Below, in pieces: positions 20,445-32,500 of a DNA stretch of 64,000 nt; the stretch's first letter is position 1; every line of letters begins with the position of its first letter. The notes beneath the pieces were generated by a model. That model ran no database searches. It had not been told where the DNA came from and worked only from the letters and a program-made list of their open reading frames with translations. A program made the position numbers and the translations under genes. Source of the DNA: Amaurobius ferox (lineage: Eukaryota > Arthropoda > Arachnida > Araneae > Amaurobiidae); assembly GCA_951213105.1 (NCBI GenBank), contig OX578146.1, forward strand, positions 53,963,069 to 54,027,068, read 5' to 3'.

Positions 20445-20455
20445 AAGTCATCGCT

Positions 20456-20560
20456 CAATTGGACAGAGTTGACGTAATACGAATCAAATTGAATGCTGAG
20501 ATACGATAGTGTTTTGAGAACAGAGTCGACAGTTTTGTGAGTCAGTTGAACATTTGAATG
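20456..20560. repeat. Block A, right end
   Basis: The stretch AGTGTTTTGAGAACAGAGTC is matched by AGTGTTTTGAGAAGAGATTC in block B. Similarity ends near GTTGAACATTTGAATG. Confidence 0.75.
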
Positions 20561-21454
20561 CTGATTTCATATATATTCCCTCAGCAAGGATCTTGAATGT
20601 CAACGATCTGTGCAAATTTTTGTAGACAAAAACGCTACGTACTCTCCGGGAAGAACAGACTAGCTAAGGCTCCTATATATACAGATTGGCGCAAAAGCGG
20701 TCATCTTGACACCTAGCTGTACGTATGGCGAAAAAAAGGTTACTTTCTCGCTCTTTTCTCCGTATTTCGTTAAAAATCAAAACATTCTAGACAACTTTCT
20801 TGAATTATTGGTACAATTTGTTGAAAGCGGCAGCACTTACTTGACAGCAAAATTGCTTGTCAAATATCAGTCATGTGACATACGCGCGCCATTAAAATAG
20901 CACAGGCAGACGATAACTGACTGGACGAGTTGGAGATAAAATGACAGTTGCGCCAGTCTATATATTTAGAAGCCTTAAAACTAGCAAATGAAACTGGAGC
21001 CGTAAGATTAGAATCCTGTTTTGCAGAATTACAGATGCAGTTTTTCAACAATATGAAAACTTTGTATATATACAGCATGAATCAAATGTTAGGGGTCAAT
21101 TGGTTTCAAAGGCAAAACACAGCCTTATTTTTCAGGGTAAACAAGAAGTTTAACACCATTTTAAAGCAGGTTCGGCATCAAGCAAGTTTGGCATCTTGCT
21201 TGAATAAATGAGGCTCTTCCTGATGATGATGAGGCTTGTCCTGAAAAGGAGGCTTGTCCTGAAAAAATAAATCTGTTCCTTTTCCTTCGAAACCGATTGA
21301 ACCTTAAAATTTAGTGTATGCTGTATTTATATTATTAGTTTTTATATTTTTAGTTTTATTGCAGTATCATTTTAGCGTTATGCGGTAAGTGCAGTTTAAT
21401 GTGCTGTCGTATTTATAAAGTTCGTTCTTCAGCTGATTGTTTCTTTTCTCACAG
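20561..21454. other. Non-repetitive sequence, no certain gene
   Basis: It has several short open frames (20706-20900, 20948-21211) with no recognised domain. A possible exon at about 20970-21063 is not phase-compatible with the candidate exon at 21455. A short GAGGCTTGTCCTGA direct repeat lies at about 21228-21260. Confidence 0.4.
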
Positions 21455-21610
21455 TCTGTTTATCCCCTTATCTTAAATTCTTTGTCGTGGCTGGAAGTGG
21501 ATGATATGATAGAGAGTGTGTTGCAAGTTTCTATTTCATTGAAAAATAGAATTAAAGGTATACTTTTAAACCTAATGCTTGAAGATGTTGCATGTGAGTC
21601 AGAAGAAGAG
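21455..21610 (+). CDS. Candidate host exon (unknown protein)
   Basis: A pyrimidine-rich acceptor (TTTCTTTTCTCACAG, ending 21454) precedes a 156-bp open stretch that ends at a GT donor (GAAGAG then GTATAC, 21611). It would be a phase-0 exon of 52 codons with a helical, Leu-rich peptide (SLSWLEVDDMIESVLQV..ILLNLMLEDV) and an acidic end. It lies in the least repetitive part of the window. I do not recognise the protein, no partner exon of matching phase was found nearby, and the frame could be chance. Confidence 0.28.
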
Positions 21611-22528
21611 GTATACTTTGTAATTTGAACATTTTATTTACTGCACCTTCCTTCTATCCCCCCTCCCCCATACACAAAATGACCCAGTTTCCTTTAGATT
21701 TATCATATCTCTTGTTCAGTTTGAATGTTGGTTATGCTACTGATCACATAGTATCATAGTCAGGTCCAATAAATTCCAGGTTTAATTCATCGGCAAGCAC
21801 ATTTTAACAATCTCTTGAAATGTGTGAGAAATGCATACTAGAAAATGTACTCGCTGTTGGCCGGGGATCGTGGTGTTGTGAATCCACGCAGCAGTTTATT
21901 TTACTATTTTGTTAAAAGCGACGCATTGATAAAGATATTTTGGTTTTCGAGAGTTCTCTTAAGTTTCGGTGAACAAAATTTAAAGTACGCTTTGTTAATA
22001 CTCCAGCTTATAACAACCACGAAGAAATAATAATCCAAGAAAAGAGACGCATCGTCCTAAGTATAGAAGTGTCTGAGTACCAAACGTACGATGTACGTAC
22101 GACGGTTAGCTTTCCTGCTACAGACTGCACATGCACACAGACAGCCATCTTCTTTTATTATTTATAAGTGTATCGGCGCAGAGCATCTGCGTTCTAGCAC
22201 CTGCAGAAACTTTAGGGATAGGACTCTGAAAATAACAACTTAATTTGCTCTAAGTTTTGCCTTTCCTCTTTACTGAGACTTATTTCAATATATCTTTTGG
22301 CCCGTCGAAATCTATTAGCGTCATATGTATTCCATTCCTTTCTACGTGCATTATAGCAAACTACATCAGTACATCAAAACTTAGCCGTTAGTTATAACTA
22401 TAAGGCCGCTGTTAAATATGGCTGTTTACATGTGGTCTGAATAAGTTGTATTTAAAAAAAACCTACAAAGGGCTATCGGACCTAATCTCTATCCTAAATT
22501 AAAAGTGCTTAGTAAACGCTACTCTGAA
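21611..22528. other. Non-repetitive sequence, no gene seen
   Basis: A short open frame at 21845-22030 carries no domain I recognise. Otherwise this is AT-rich intergenic or intronic sequence. Confidence 0.4.
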
Positions 22529-22830
22529 GGGGTGTGACAACCCAGTGGTTAGCGCGCGGGGATTGCACGCGTAAGATCGGAGTTCAATTTCCGCTTCTGC
22601 CCAAACTGCCGTTGTGTTCATGTGGAGTACGGGCACGTTAAATATGTGGATCCTGTAAGTCCTTCCAAGAGATTGGTGGTAGGGGAAGGAGGGTACGGTC
22701 CCTGAAGATGCTTACCCCACTGGGTTCCGGTCTAAATTGGGAGGCACTTTCCGGCCATCAAAACAGATACTTTACACCTTCGGGTAGGTCGGATGGTCTG
22801 GGCAGAAGAAGAAGAAGAAGAAGAAGTACT
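22529..22830 (+). mobile_element. tRNA-headed SINE
   Basis: The head has an A-box-like CAGTGGTTAGCGCGCGG and a B-box-like GGAGTTCAATTTCC. The body (GTGTTCATGTGGAGTACGGG to CACTGGGTTCCGGTCTAAAT) and tail (GGTCGGATGGTCTGGG) are shared with the 5S-headed SINEs, and it ends in an AGA/GAA run. The flanking AAACGCTACTCTGAA (22514-22528) and AAGCGCAACTCTGGA (22831-22845) form an aged target duplication. Confidence 0.82.
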
Positions 22831-22884
22831 AAGCGCAACTCTGGAATGGATATGATGGCGGAGCAAGCAATTCCTAGATCTGAG

Positions 22885-23115
22885 TGAAAAGGGAAGCGGT
22901 TCATTTAGTCGACAATTACTTTGTCGATAACTCATTTCGTCGACGCCACTTCGTCGACAACTCATTTCGTCGTCAAGTTCATTTTGTCGACAAGTACATT
23001 TCGTCGACACTCCTTTCGTCGACACTCATGTCGGCGACAAGTACATTTCGTCGACACTCCTTTCGTCGATAAGTACTTTTCGTCGACACTGCTTACGTCG
23101 ACAGCCACATAGTCG
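22885..23115 (+). repeat. GTCGAC-rich short tandem array
   Basis: Units of about 15-18 bp of the form TTTCGTCGACACTCA repeat about a dozen times, giving many GTCGAC palindromes in AT-rich DNA. Open frames with RRHFVDNS-like repeats arise from it. Confidence 0.8.
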
Positions 23116-23151
23116 ACCAACTGAATGATAGCCGCCGACCATTCTCAGCAA

Positions 23152-23168
23152 CCCCCCCCCCCCCCCCC
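23152..23168 (+). repeat. Poly-C tract
   Basis: Seventeen C residues in a row, just after the GTCGAC array. The length is prone to assembly error. Confidence 0.9.
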
Positions 23169-23589
23169 GTGTGTGAAGGACCGGAGAATGAAAGGGCTTC
23201 ATTATGTATTTCGGAGAAATCCAAATACTTTCGCTGCCATTGAAAATCATTTCAGTAATATCTATGCATAACATTTTATACAGTTACGTAATATTTCATA
23301 AAGTATTAATATTTGTTCATTTTAAAATAAATTTTAGTAATTTAATTAATTTGAAATACATTATCTAACCATTCTCCTTGTTTAGTCATGGAATAGCGCA
23401 TGATTGGATATGGGACGTGACTTTATATGAATGAAAATTTCTTGGGCAAGGCGAATGGATCCGCCATTTTGGGTCAAACATTGTTCTATTAATTAAGGTG
23501 TTGTTTCTAATGACCTCCTGTTTCGGCACAGCTGATACAGGATCAGTGATGCAGGAAAGAACGAAGAAAGACACACAAGACAAGAATTA

Positions 23590-23745
23590 TTAATTAATCT
23601 TTACAGAAAATCTATTAATTAATCTAACATTATTATCTTAGCATTACAGAAAATCTATTAATTAATCTAACATTATTATCTTAATATTACAGAAAATCTA
23701 TTAATTAATCGTTATACATATCTATTAATTGATCTTTACAGAAAA
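23590..23745 (+). repeat. TCTATTAATTAATC tandem repeat
   Basis: A unit of about 57-60 bp containing ACAGAAAATCTATTAATTAA is repeated two to three times, then decays. Confidence 0.75.
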
Positions 23746-23749
23746 ATGT

Positions 23750-24425
23750 CATATATAATACTAAAAAATATGAATCATTTTCCATTAATAACATGACATT
23801 CGCCCAAATTTAAACAATATCAAAACAAGGAAACACACTGTATATATATATAGTAATGACTACCATTGAACTTAAGTAGTTTGTGTAGTAGACCTAGTCA
23901 CAGCAACAATATGGCGAATCATCCGTTTGTGTATTTGTGAGTTTTAGAAAGAATAAATCTGATTTCCCTTTAAAAATCACGTTACAGGAGAATCTCAATT
24001 AAACAAAAACTATTGATAATTTCCTAGCGGATTTTTAGCATATTGTGATTAAGATACTTTTAAGTTTTTATTTTTATAGTATTTGTATATAATTAATATA
24101 CAAAATTGTTTAAGTACATTGATGACTATAGTGTTCTCACCTATTTTCAGTGCACTCCTTTGAATTGCTTTATTGCTTTAGTTGTAGCTGTTAATATTTA
24201 CAAAACTGATACATTTTTCTATTAATTGCTAATAATATTTTAATATATTTCTATTTCATAGGCGCCTGTAAAACTTTTTTAGGGGGGGAGGGGAGGGCAA
24301 ACTCAAGCCTATGATGGTACAACATCGACAGGCCTAATGCTCGCCTTTGTTATATTACTGTTCAAGGGGGAGTGTGACCCACCCACTTTACATCCCCTAT
24401 GGACGACCATGACTTCATATTTAAC
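23750..24425. other. AT-rich sequence, no gene seen
   Basis: No open frame of note and no recognised repeat, apart from a short G-rich run near 24283-24297. Confidence 0.45.
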
Positions 24426-25651
24426 AAGAAAGATCTATCATGCTTAAAGCATTGATTATGAAACACTTTCCAACTTCAATGCAATTTTATTTAAAAAAGT
24501 CGAAAATGCAATACATTCCTCGGTAATATTTTAAAACTTATCACAATACTACATTGATTTATTATATTTGAAAACTTAAACCTTCATTGAAAAAAATGAA
24601 CATCATTCAAATGACGGCATTGAAATATAAATTGCCTGGTTTAAATATCTCTAAAATGCAATACATTCCACGGTAATATTTTTAAAACTATCATAATACT
24701 ACGATAATTTATTATATCTGAAAACTTCATCGAAAACAACTGAAATAAATTCAAATGACGTCATAGAAAAAATAACACGCCTGGATCTCTCTATAAAAGC
24801 AGGATTTCATTCATAACTTTCTCCAATTCATTCATCACAATACTATAATAATTTATTTTATTTAAAAATTAAGACCATGGAGCTACAATTCATAAACTTT
24901 ATGCTTAAAACTTCATCGAAAAAAATCGTCCTTCTGTTTATAAAATCAATTAATATTTCATTCATATCAGCCATGCAGACTCCATGGACTGAATTATTTT
25001 GTGTTAAAGAAATACAGTAATTCTAATACAACTCATTCTACATATTTTGCTGTTTACATTTTACATAGGTGAAAAATAGGCTTAGTTGTGGAAATAATCA
25101 AATTTGAATGAGAATTTAAACTCAAATATATTGTCATTGTGTTGTTTTAGTATGTAGATGCACAGAATTTAAGCAGAAATAAAGTAGTTTTAGGATGGAT
25201 ACAACACTCAATATGAATTAAAAAGAACTTTAAAAAATCACGAATTTGAAACAAGATGGATGCCATATATCATTTTGAAGTGGGTCATGTGATCGTTTCA
25301 TATCATGGTCACGTGATCGTTTCATATAAGATGTGTAATTATTATTTTAATTTTTATTTAAAAAACTACTGAACATATTTAGCTGAATTTTTTTTATATA
25401 TTTTATGGAACAATTTGACTATTACCTAAAATTTTCGAAGCAATTTGTGAATTTTAAATCCGCTTAAAAAATGTTAGAAAAATTAGGTCCCATAGGGCTC
25501 AATGTATTTCATTTTTTCAACCCGGTTTCAATCCAAAACTAATTGTGTGATATTATTCATTTATATTCCCATAGGTCCTACAGACCGTCTGAACAACATA
25601 CTAAAATTTCATTTTGATTAAGTCATTTTTACGGCAGTTATCGTGCTAACG

Positions 25652-25697
<46 letters not shown>

Positions 25698-25743
25698 ATG
25701 AACAAAGTCATAAACACTTTTCAACTTTGTTGTAAAGTGTTAA
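24426..25743 (+). mobile_element. F2-family element, copy 2
   Basis: A full-length copy very similar to 17505-18801, with the same 5' start, an expanded GACA microsatellite (25653-25697) and the 3' hairpin ending TAAAGTGTTAA. The high similarity to copy 1 suggests recent activity. Confidence 0.85.
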
Positions 25744-26079
25744 TAAAATGATTGTAAAAGTTTATCTAATTTAGAAATAAGAAAACATTTAAAATGCTAT
25801 ATCTTGTATTCATCTTAGATAGGTAATATTTTAAAATCTCATGTCTTTCATCCACTCTGCATTTTTATTCAAAATTATTTTATTTTATTCAGTAATAAAT
25901 AAAACTTCTTGAAATAAAACTTATGAAAATGCGAATTCCAATAAAATTTTTACTTGTAATACCAAACTTTTTGCCAAATTTTCAGCCTCATCAGTTAAAA
26001 ATCTCACGCTACGCTATTATTACAAGCCAGATGAATCTTAGACAGTGGGGCGACTGGTCACATGACTGAAAATCTTGAC

Positions 26080-26960
26080 TGTTTAAATGAAGTACAAGAC
26101 GATATCAGAAATATTTTGTTAGCCGACGATAGCAGAATATCATCTTGAGCAAAAGGATCTGTAACGTAAAGAGAAGTAAGTGGAAAATTTAATTCAGAAT
26201 TAGTACTAAGGGATGTGCTTTATGCACCTAAACTGAAAAGTAATTTCATATCTGTTCAGATATGAAATTACTTACTTACTTAACAGATGATAATATGAAT
26301 GTTTTTTTATGAATCAGGAGGGCATATATTAGATAGGAAATGCAATACAATTTTAAATACAAAACGATCTGAATTTTTTGTTGCTGATTTGAAAGCATTC
26401 AAGGATAAGAATTTTATTTTAAAGCACTTAAAAGTACTTCCTAGGAAATGTGGCGTAAACGATTGGGCCATATTAACGAAAGCTATATGAATTTCATGTT
26501 AAAAAATTTCAATGGCTTATAACTTTGAGTGTAAGCGAGACTCAAAATCGAGTGATTGTATTATGTGCATTCAAGTAAAATACGGTAGGAAACCACTTAA
26601 AGAAATAAAGGGTATGCAATCAAAAATGCCGTTGAAACATCTTCATATGTACTTAATTGGTCTAAACACAAGAAATTTCTTTAGGAAGAGCTAAATATAT
26701 TTTAATACTAGTGGATTTTCAAGGAAAGAATTTACGAAACTTCTAAAGTCGAAAGCGGATGTTTTCGAAACATTCAATTATATGATATCCAAACTGTACT
26801 AGAAAAAAAAGTTCACAATATTAGGATTGATAATGGAACTGAATTTTTAAATGCAGAAATGGTTCATCTTTGTAAGAGTAAAGGTATTGATCTTCAAAAA
26901 GCAACATATTTCTCACCAAATTTATTTAATTCTAGAGGAAGGTGGACCGGAAAATATATG
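26080..26960 (+). pseudogene. Copia-type polyprotein remnant (GAG-pre-integrase and integrase)
   Basis: In shifting frames it reads LVLRDVLYAPKLKSNFISV (the pre-integrase region), ESGGHILDRKCN, then a degraded zinc-binding part, VDFQGKN, and RIDNGTEFLNAEMVHLCKSK with the catalytic Asp of the integrase core, then KGIDLQKATYFSPN. These are hallmarks of Ty1/Copia retrotransposons. Several frameshifts and stops are present, and no long terminal repeats or reverse transcriptase are seen. Confidence 0.8.
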
Positions 26961-27991
26961 TGAATATTCACTAACATAAAATTAAGTACAAAATATAAAC
27001 TTAACTAACTGAATTCAACTTTTAAAATCCTGCTCATTGTGGTAGTCTTAGAAAACTCCACTCTGAACCGGGTATATTATATCAAAGGTTCATCCACTAC
27101 GAAATGTCGTTAACTTTGGTTACATGGAAATAGATATAGTTCTAATGGCTGGTCCAAGCTGATTTTCAGTCTACTAAATAAAAGTGTTCTGATATAATAT
27201 TATATTTATGTATTTTAAATATTCTAAAATATAATTTTTCATCATTACTTTATTTATTAAAAACATATAGTTATTTTTAATTTAGTTTATATAGCTAAAA
27301 TTGTGTGCTTAGGTTTAGATACTTTTACAGCACAATTAAAATTCATTCTGACGAACATTTTAACAGAAATAATGAAAATATTTAATTGTATGTTGCAAGC
27401 ATGAAAAGTGTTATTTTAAATGAAATAAAAAAGTGTCTCTAAAATCACATAAAAGAAACGCAATATGAGAGTAAATCTTTTGAGATTTTTATCACTTTTC
27501 GTAATATTGTTGATAAATCTATAAACAATGTATACACTCGTACACATTGCAATCCAAAAGGTCAGCAATTTTACAGTAACACAATGGGCGACAATCATGA
27601 TTTGCTTTGCAATTGTACAGTAAACGTGTGCTTGTCTGGATAGACTGAGGAACACACAACCATCCCAGTAACATAGTTGAATTCCAAATTTTCGGTTTTT
27701 GTACTGTGATGAATTCTATTGCAGCAATTTAGGGGTAAATAAAATCCCTGCATTTACAAGTTTTGGTTCATTAACGCTTATATGATTAAATAACTCGTCA
27801 ATCAATTTTCTTGTGAAATTTGGAGTTGATTAGAGCAGAACTTGATGAATTAAGCACGATTTATTGTTCCGGGCTTAATTTTTGGGGTATGCATAGTGAC
27901 CCCTCTAATAATTGTAAAGGGGACCTTGTATTTTGCTTTTGTACAGAAAGTCGTTTGCACTTTATGGAAACGATTTTGATAATTAATTTTT
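26961..27991. other. AT-rich sequence, no gene seen
   Basis: No supported gene. The minus-strand open frame at 27416-27655 has no recognisable domain. Confidence 0.45.
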
Positions 27992-28970
27992 ATGCATAAA
28001 GGGCGTATTTCTTGCGGCGATTTGCTTCTATCTGATAGCCTTGATTCTTGACTATAGCTCTAGCTCAAATTTACCATGAAAGTAAACTTTTTCTTAGCAC
28101 CGTCATGTCAATTTTATCCCACTCCTCTTGGGTCGTTTTACAAAGATCGTTCAATGTTCTTGGATGCCGTTTTCCTAAGGCTCGTTTCAACAACCCGAAA
28201 GCGCTAAAGTCCATAAGAGACAAGTCAGGTGATTTTACAGGTATTTCATTAAATGGGATACATTTTATTCCTGTTTCTAATTCTTTCTTTGCTAAATATG
28301 CGGCAGTTGACTTATTGACTTGCTGCAGTTGACGTGTGGTTTATATGAAGCTCAACTTTATTGATGTCTTTTCCATATAAGGCTGGCATTTCTCCTTCAA
28401 AAATTGGTTCTAAAATATTCTGCTGATAGTAGAGTGAGTTAATTTTAGCTTCACTTGAGACTTTTTTGAGTTTTAATTTACTGTTGTAACAAAATCCTGC
28501 AAGTATCATGAATATCTTTGGGAACTTTCCTGTACATTGACGAAGCCATTTCGTACGGTCATTTTCGTCAGTTGAGCAATAGAAAATTGCTCTTTTTTAT
28601 TACAGTTACGTAAATACACCCATGCCTCATCGAGTGTTATTACAAATTTCCTTTTATCAGCAGCTAGGTGTTTTTCATATAATATAATATTCTACAATTT
28701 GTTTTCCTTTCCGCAATACGCTTTGGCAAAAGCAGATGAACTTTATATTTAAACATCTTTTTTAACTTCAAATCTTTATGAATGATTTTACTTACAGTGC
28801 CAGAAGACATTACCAGTTTCGATGCAATAGATAGTTGAGTCGGTGGATTTTCTTTTAGGATCGGAGACTTCACTTTCTTGATATTTACCCGCGTTCGAAT
28901 AGTCATAGGATGTGATTTTGAGGCCAATTTTTCATTTTTACTTTCAGCTAGATGCTTTTTCCCTTTCAAA
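27992..28970 (-). pseudogene. Mariner transposase, degraded
   Basis: The minus strand reads SSGTVSKIIHKDLKLK (helix-turn-helix region), VHLLLPKRIAERKTN, the first catalytic Asp in FVITLDEAWVYL, YYQQNILEPIFEGEMPALYG, then VELHINHTS, where the second catalytic Asp is replaced by Asn. It ends IPVKSPDLSLMDFSAFGLLK with the third Asp and WDKIDMTVLRKSLLSW. Several stops and frameshifts occur. I could not place its terminal repeats with confidence. Confidence 0.82.
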
Positions 28971-28989
28971 TTTAATATATTAAAAATGC

Positions 28990-29451
28990 ATTTCTTTGAA
29001 ATGCAATAACCTTGATTTTTACACAGATTTACAATTTATTTATACGAATGTTTCTCCTCGGAAAACGTATTTACGTAACCTTCGAGCTATTTATTAATTT
29101 CAAGAGCCATTTTCAAAATAAATCTTTTATTCTACATTCCAATCAAAACAAAACAGTAGCAGACGATTATATTGAAAATGCCAAATCTTTATTTCAAAAT
29201 TTTAACGAGAAACATAAATACATAATCTCTTCCATAAAGGGCGAACGACCTCTGTATAGGAGCCCATCAGACAAGGACTATGGCGGCTCTGTCTCCAATA
29301 AGAATTTACATAAATTGATAATCTTGACAATTATGGTCAATTATAGAAATTACTGCAATGTTTAATTCTGAATATCAGGGATATGTATCATTTGTATATA
29401 TGGCCACGCCCATATTTGTTCATTCCTATTTTTCGCATTCAGAGTTTTCTT
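28990..29451. other. No gene supported
   Basis: An open frame at 29012-29365 has no recognised domain and lies between a dead mariner and block B. I see nothing else here. Confidence 0.4.
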
Positions 29452-29496
29452 GGGGCATAGAAATAGTGATGATTTGCAGTAAATATAGAAAAGGTG

Positions 29497-29871
29497 TTGT
29501 TGTTGAGACCCAGACCATCCGACCTACCAGAAAGGTGTAAGATAACTGTTTGGATGGCCGGGAAGTGCCACCTAATTTAGACCGGAACCTAGTGGGGGAG
29601 GCATCCACAGGAACCGTACCCTCCTTCCACTACTACCAACCTCTCGCAGGGACTAACGGACCCATATGTTTAACGTGATCGTACTCCGCACGAACACGAC
29701 GGCAGTTATGGCAGCGTGCAAATCCAGCGCGCAAACCACCGGGATACCGCGGCCGATATGTGCCAACAGCACGCGGTGTTCCCAGGTGGTCACCCACTCA
29801 AGTACTAACCGCTCCCGATGCTGATTGACTTCGGTTATCTAATGAGAACTGGTTTTTTCAGCACGGTTGGC
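29497..29871 (-). mobile_element. 5S-headed SINE, copy 1
   Basis: At the right end is the complement of a 5S rRNA head (CACCCACTCAAGTACTAACC, with ATCTAATGAGAACTGG further on). To the left come a tRNA-like A-box stretch, the shared body and the tail GGTCTCAACAACAA. The target duplication is TATAGAAAAGGTG (29484-29496) and TATAGAATAGGTG (29872-29884). Block A has no insertion here. Confidence 0.88.
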
Positions 29872-30225
29872 TATAGAATAGGTGTGTATAGAAAAAGTGT
29901 GAAATTTTTTAAGCATGATGGTTTAATTCCAAATCACTATTTCTGCAAGTGCTACATTGACCAAGGAAAAATAGGTAAATTAAAGTACCTTTCCACTGTG
30001 AATTTCTTATTGGTACTAATTTTGTCTTGTCAAGGCTAAATTTCAATTTTTATATATAGCCAGAAAAGCCACAGGTAAATGTTTTTAATGGCAGCCATTT
30101 GAATAATCCAAAGCGAATAACATAATGTTATCTTCCAGAGTATTAGATTGAGAAAAATTCAAAGTGATTTATTTTTGTGTATCATCCATATCTATCAATA
30201 ATATTTTGAAATAAAGTTTTATATA

Positions 30226-31282
30226 TAGTTGAAACTCGATGTGTTGAACCTCGGTATCTCGAAATTTTCGATATCTCGAAATACTTTCATCTCCCTTCAC
30301 GCACGGTATAAAACTAATGTAAAACAAACTCTCGATATCTCGAATTTTTTCATCTTACCATTTGAATCATCTTACCTTTTTCATCTTTTCATTTGGAAAA
30401 ATATGATCCAGAAAATGTGTTTAATGCAGATGAAGCAGGACTATTTTTTTAAATGTATGCCTGATAAAACTATGGCCATTAAAGGTGAAGCATGTTATGG
30501 TGGAAAAAGGAGCAAAGAAAGATTAACTGTGCTATTTTGCACTAATATGGATGGTTCAGAAAGGCTCAAACCTCTTATGATAGGTAAATCTACTAGACCC
30601 CGATGTTTTTCAGGAATGAAATCTGTTCCAATGACTTATTTTGCGAACAATAAGGCTTGGATGATTGCCGAAATTTTCACTAATTGGTTGAAGGAACTAG
30701 ACAGAAAAATGTCCCGTGAAAATCGCGATATTGTTCTCTGTTTGGAAAACTGTACAGCGCATAATAGCGTGCCGAAATTAAAATCCGTGAAAGTTCGTTT
30801 CATGCCATTAAACACAACTTCTAGTTACAGCCTTTGGACCAAGGTATTATTCAGAGTTTTAAAGTGAACTATCGCCACAAAATTAAGGTCATTTGGATCC
30901 GCCTAGATCATTTGGAAAATTTGATAGATATTGAAGCATTCAGTACCTGTAACCAAACTGTCATTGATGACTATTTTGCAAGTAAAGAAATGCAAGATTA
31001 AGTTTTAATAATGTATGTACGTACATAGTATTACATTAAATGCGTATCCAATCATTTCAAGCTTCGCTTTATTTGTTGTCAGCATTTTCTTGGGTAATAC
31101 CCAATTCTCTGTCTGTAAGATAAAGTAAGTGATTTTTTAAAAAATGTGTAAAGTATAGGACTAGTATGTGTATATTCTTTTATGAATTCCTTAAAATTTT
31201 TCAAATTTTCGATATCTCGAATTTTTGCTATCTCGAATTTTTTTTATACTCCCTTCAAATTCGATATATCGAGGTTCGATTG
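30226..31282 (+). mobile_element. Tigger/pogo-type DNA transposon, internally deleted
   Basis: The left end AGTTGAAACTCGATGTG and right end GATATATCGAGGTTCGATTG form pogo/Tigger-style inverted repeats with TATCTCGAA repeats inside. TA flanks at 30224-30225 and 31283-31284. Block A has the empty site. The inverted repeat leads directly into the catalytic domain, so the CENP-B-like DNA-binding half is missing. Confidence 0.85.
30405..31001 (+). pseudogene. Tigger/pogo transposase catalytic domain, frameshifted
   Basis: DDE domain of the pogo/CENP-B family: FNADEAGLFF holds the first Asp. After an extra T near 30450 the frame continues with MPDKTMAIKGEACYGGK, LTVLFCTNMDGSERLKPL, KSTRPRCFSGMKSVP and CLENCTAHNS, where Glu stands in place of the usual second Asp. 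Then MPLNTTS is followed by a 1-nt loss, after which PLDQGIIQSFK continues in another frame with the third acidic residue. It is inactive. Confidence 0.85.
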
Positions 31283-31800
31283 TAATAAGTGATTGCATTT
31301 AATCTATTGAAGTACCTACACTCATCTATTTCATCTAGGAAGCTGTGTTAAATAAGGCAGCGGTGAATTTAAACAGGAATAACAAACGAGTTTGTGTCTA
31401 TATATTCATTCCAGGCCCCATTGACTGGCCAAAAGGAAACGCGTTATTCTAAATCAAAATTCAATGTGTAGGAATGCTTAACATTTCGTCAACGTTACTT
31501 TACAGATATTGACGGCTATTTTGAAAATAACCGTTAAATATTATGTATTGCATATATTATATGTCTGTACTTTTTTCACGGTAAGTTAGTTACAACCCGA
31601 CACCCCTGGGTAGTGAAATAATTTTGGAGCCCGTAAAACCCACACTCTATTAAATAAAACAATTTAAACAAAATCAATTATCTGAATTTTCTACAAAGTT
31701 GGAATGAAATTTTAACATACATTAACAACATTTTGGTGTAACTCTTATCAGAAACGTGTTAGGTTGGCAGGATTTTAATTGTAATTCATATTTATAAAAT

Positions 31801-32500
31801 ACAAGCAGTATACACATTCTTCGTACGGAATACACATTATGAAGAAACTTAAAATTCATAATCATCTGCAAATTCCTATAGTATTCTAAATGATATTGTT
31901 ATTCAAAACATTCTATTAAAATATTAAAATTAATCCTCCCAAAAAGAAGTTTAATGATCTTTGTTCTCGCTATACAAAATTATTTTCACAGGTGGATCTG
32001 AAGAATAAAACATCTTGGTTCCGTTTGTAAACAAATATATAAAAAATATGAAATTGAATCAATATATGGTAAAATCAAGCTCTAAAATTGTATGGGAAGA
32101 TATACACATTCTACTTATAATGTCGCACAATAGAAGATATACCCGTGTTTTAGTAGAAGAGTAACCATACTACAATATATGAGTTGCAAAAATATTTGCC
32201 AAAATAAAACAAATGACTTAATTAACTAAAAATATCAATAATCCCGTTATCTTTACACCTGAAGGCGTTAATTGATATAATACAGTTAAAAGTGCAATTT
32301 CGATCAAATTTATTTTACTCACATTTCTTTATTATTTAATTCGGAAAACATGGAATTCGGAATTCATAAACATGTTGGATTTAAATTCGTTACTAAGCGA
32401 CATGATGTCATTTTGTTCAAATACATTGGGAGATAAAATATCGTTTGCGTAATGCTATCTCATATGGAAGGCTTATTTGTAGGGTTTTTTATTAATGTTT
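31801..32500 (-). mobile_element. Old Helitron remnant in block B (H1 family)
   Basis: The minus strand matches the 3' part of the 10822-13064 Helitron: the complement of ATGGAGATAGCATTA near 32450, ATCATGTCGCTTAG near 32395, and the terminal hairpin region near 31805. The same remnant is in block A, so it predates the duplication. Confidence 0.72.

Noticed and set aside
20008..20451. Several Pro/Arg-rich open frames in the GC-rich stretch
   Set aside because: Open in most frames because of composition; the stretch is a 452-bp insertion bounded by an 11-bp duplication, and no domain is recognisable.
28048..28332. Plus-strand open frame of 94 codons
   Set aside because: It is the antisense shadow of the dead mariner transposase on the minus strand.
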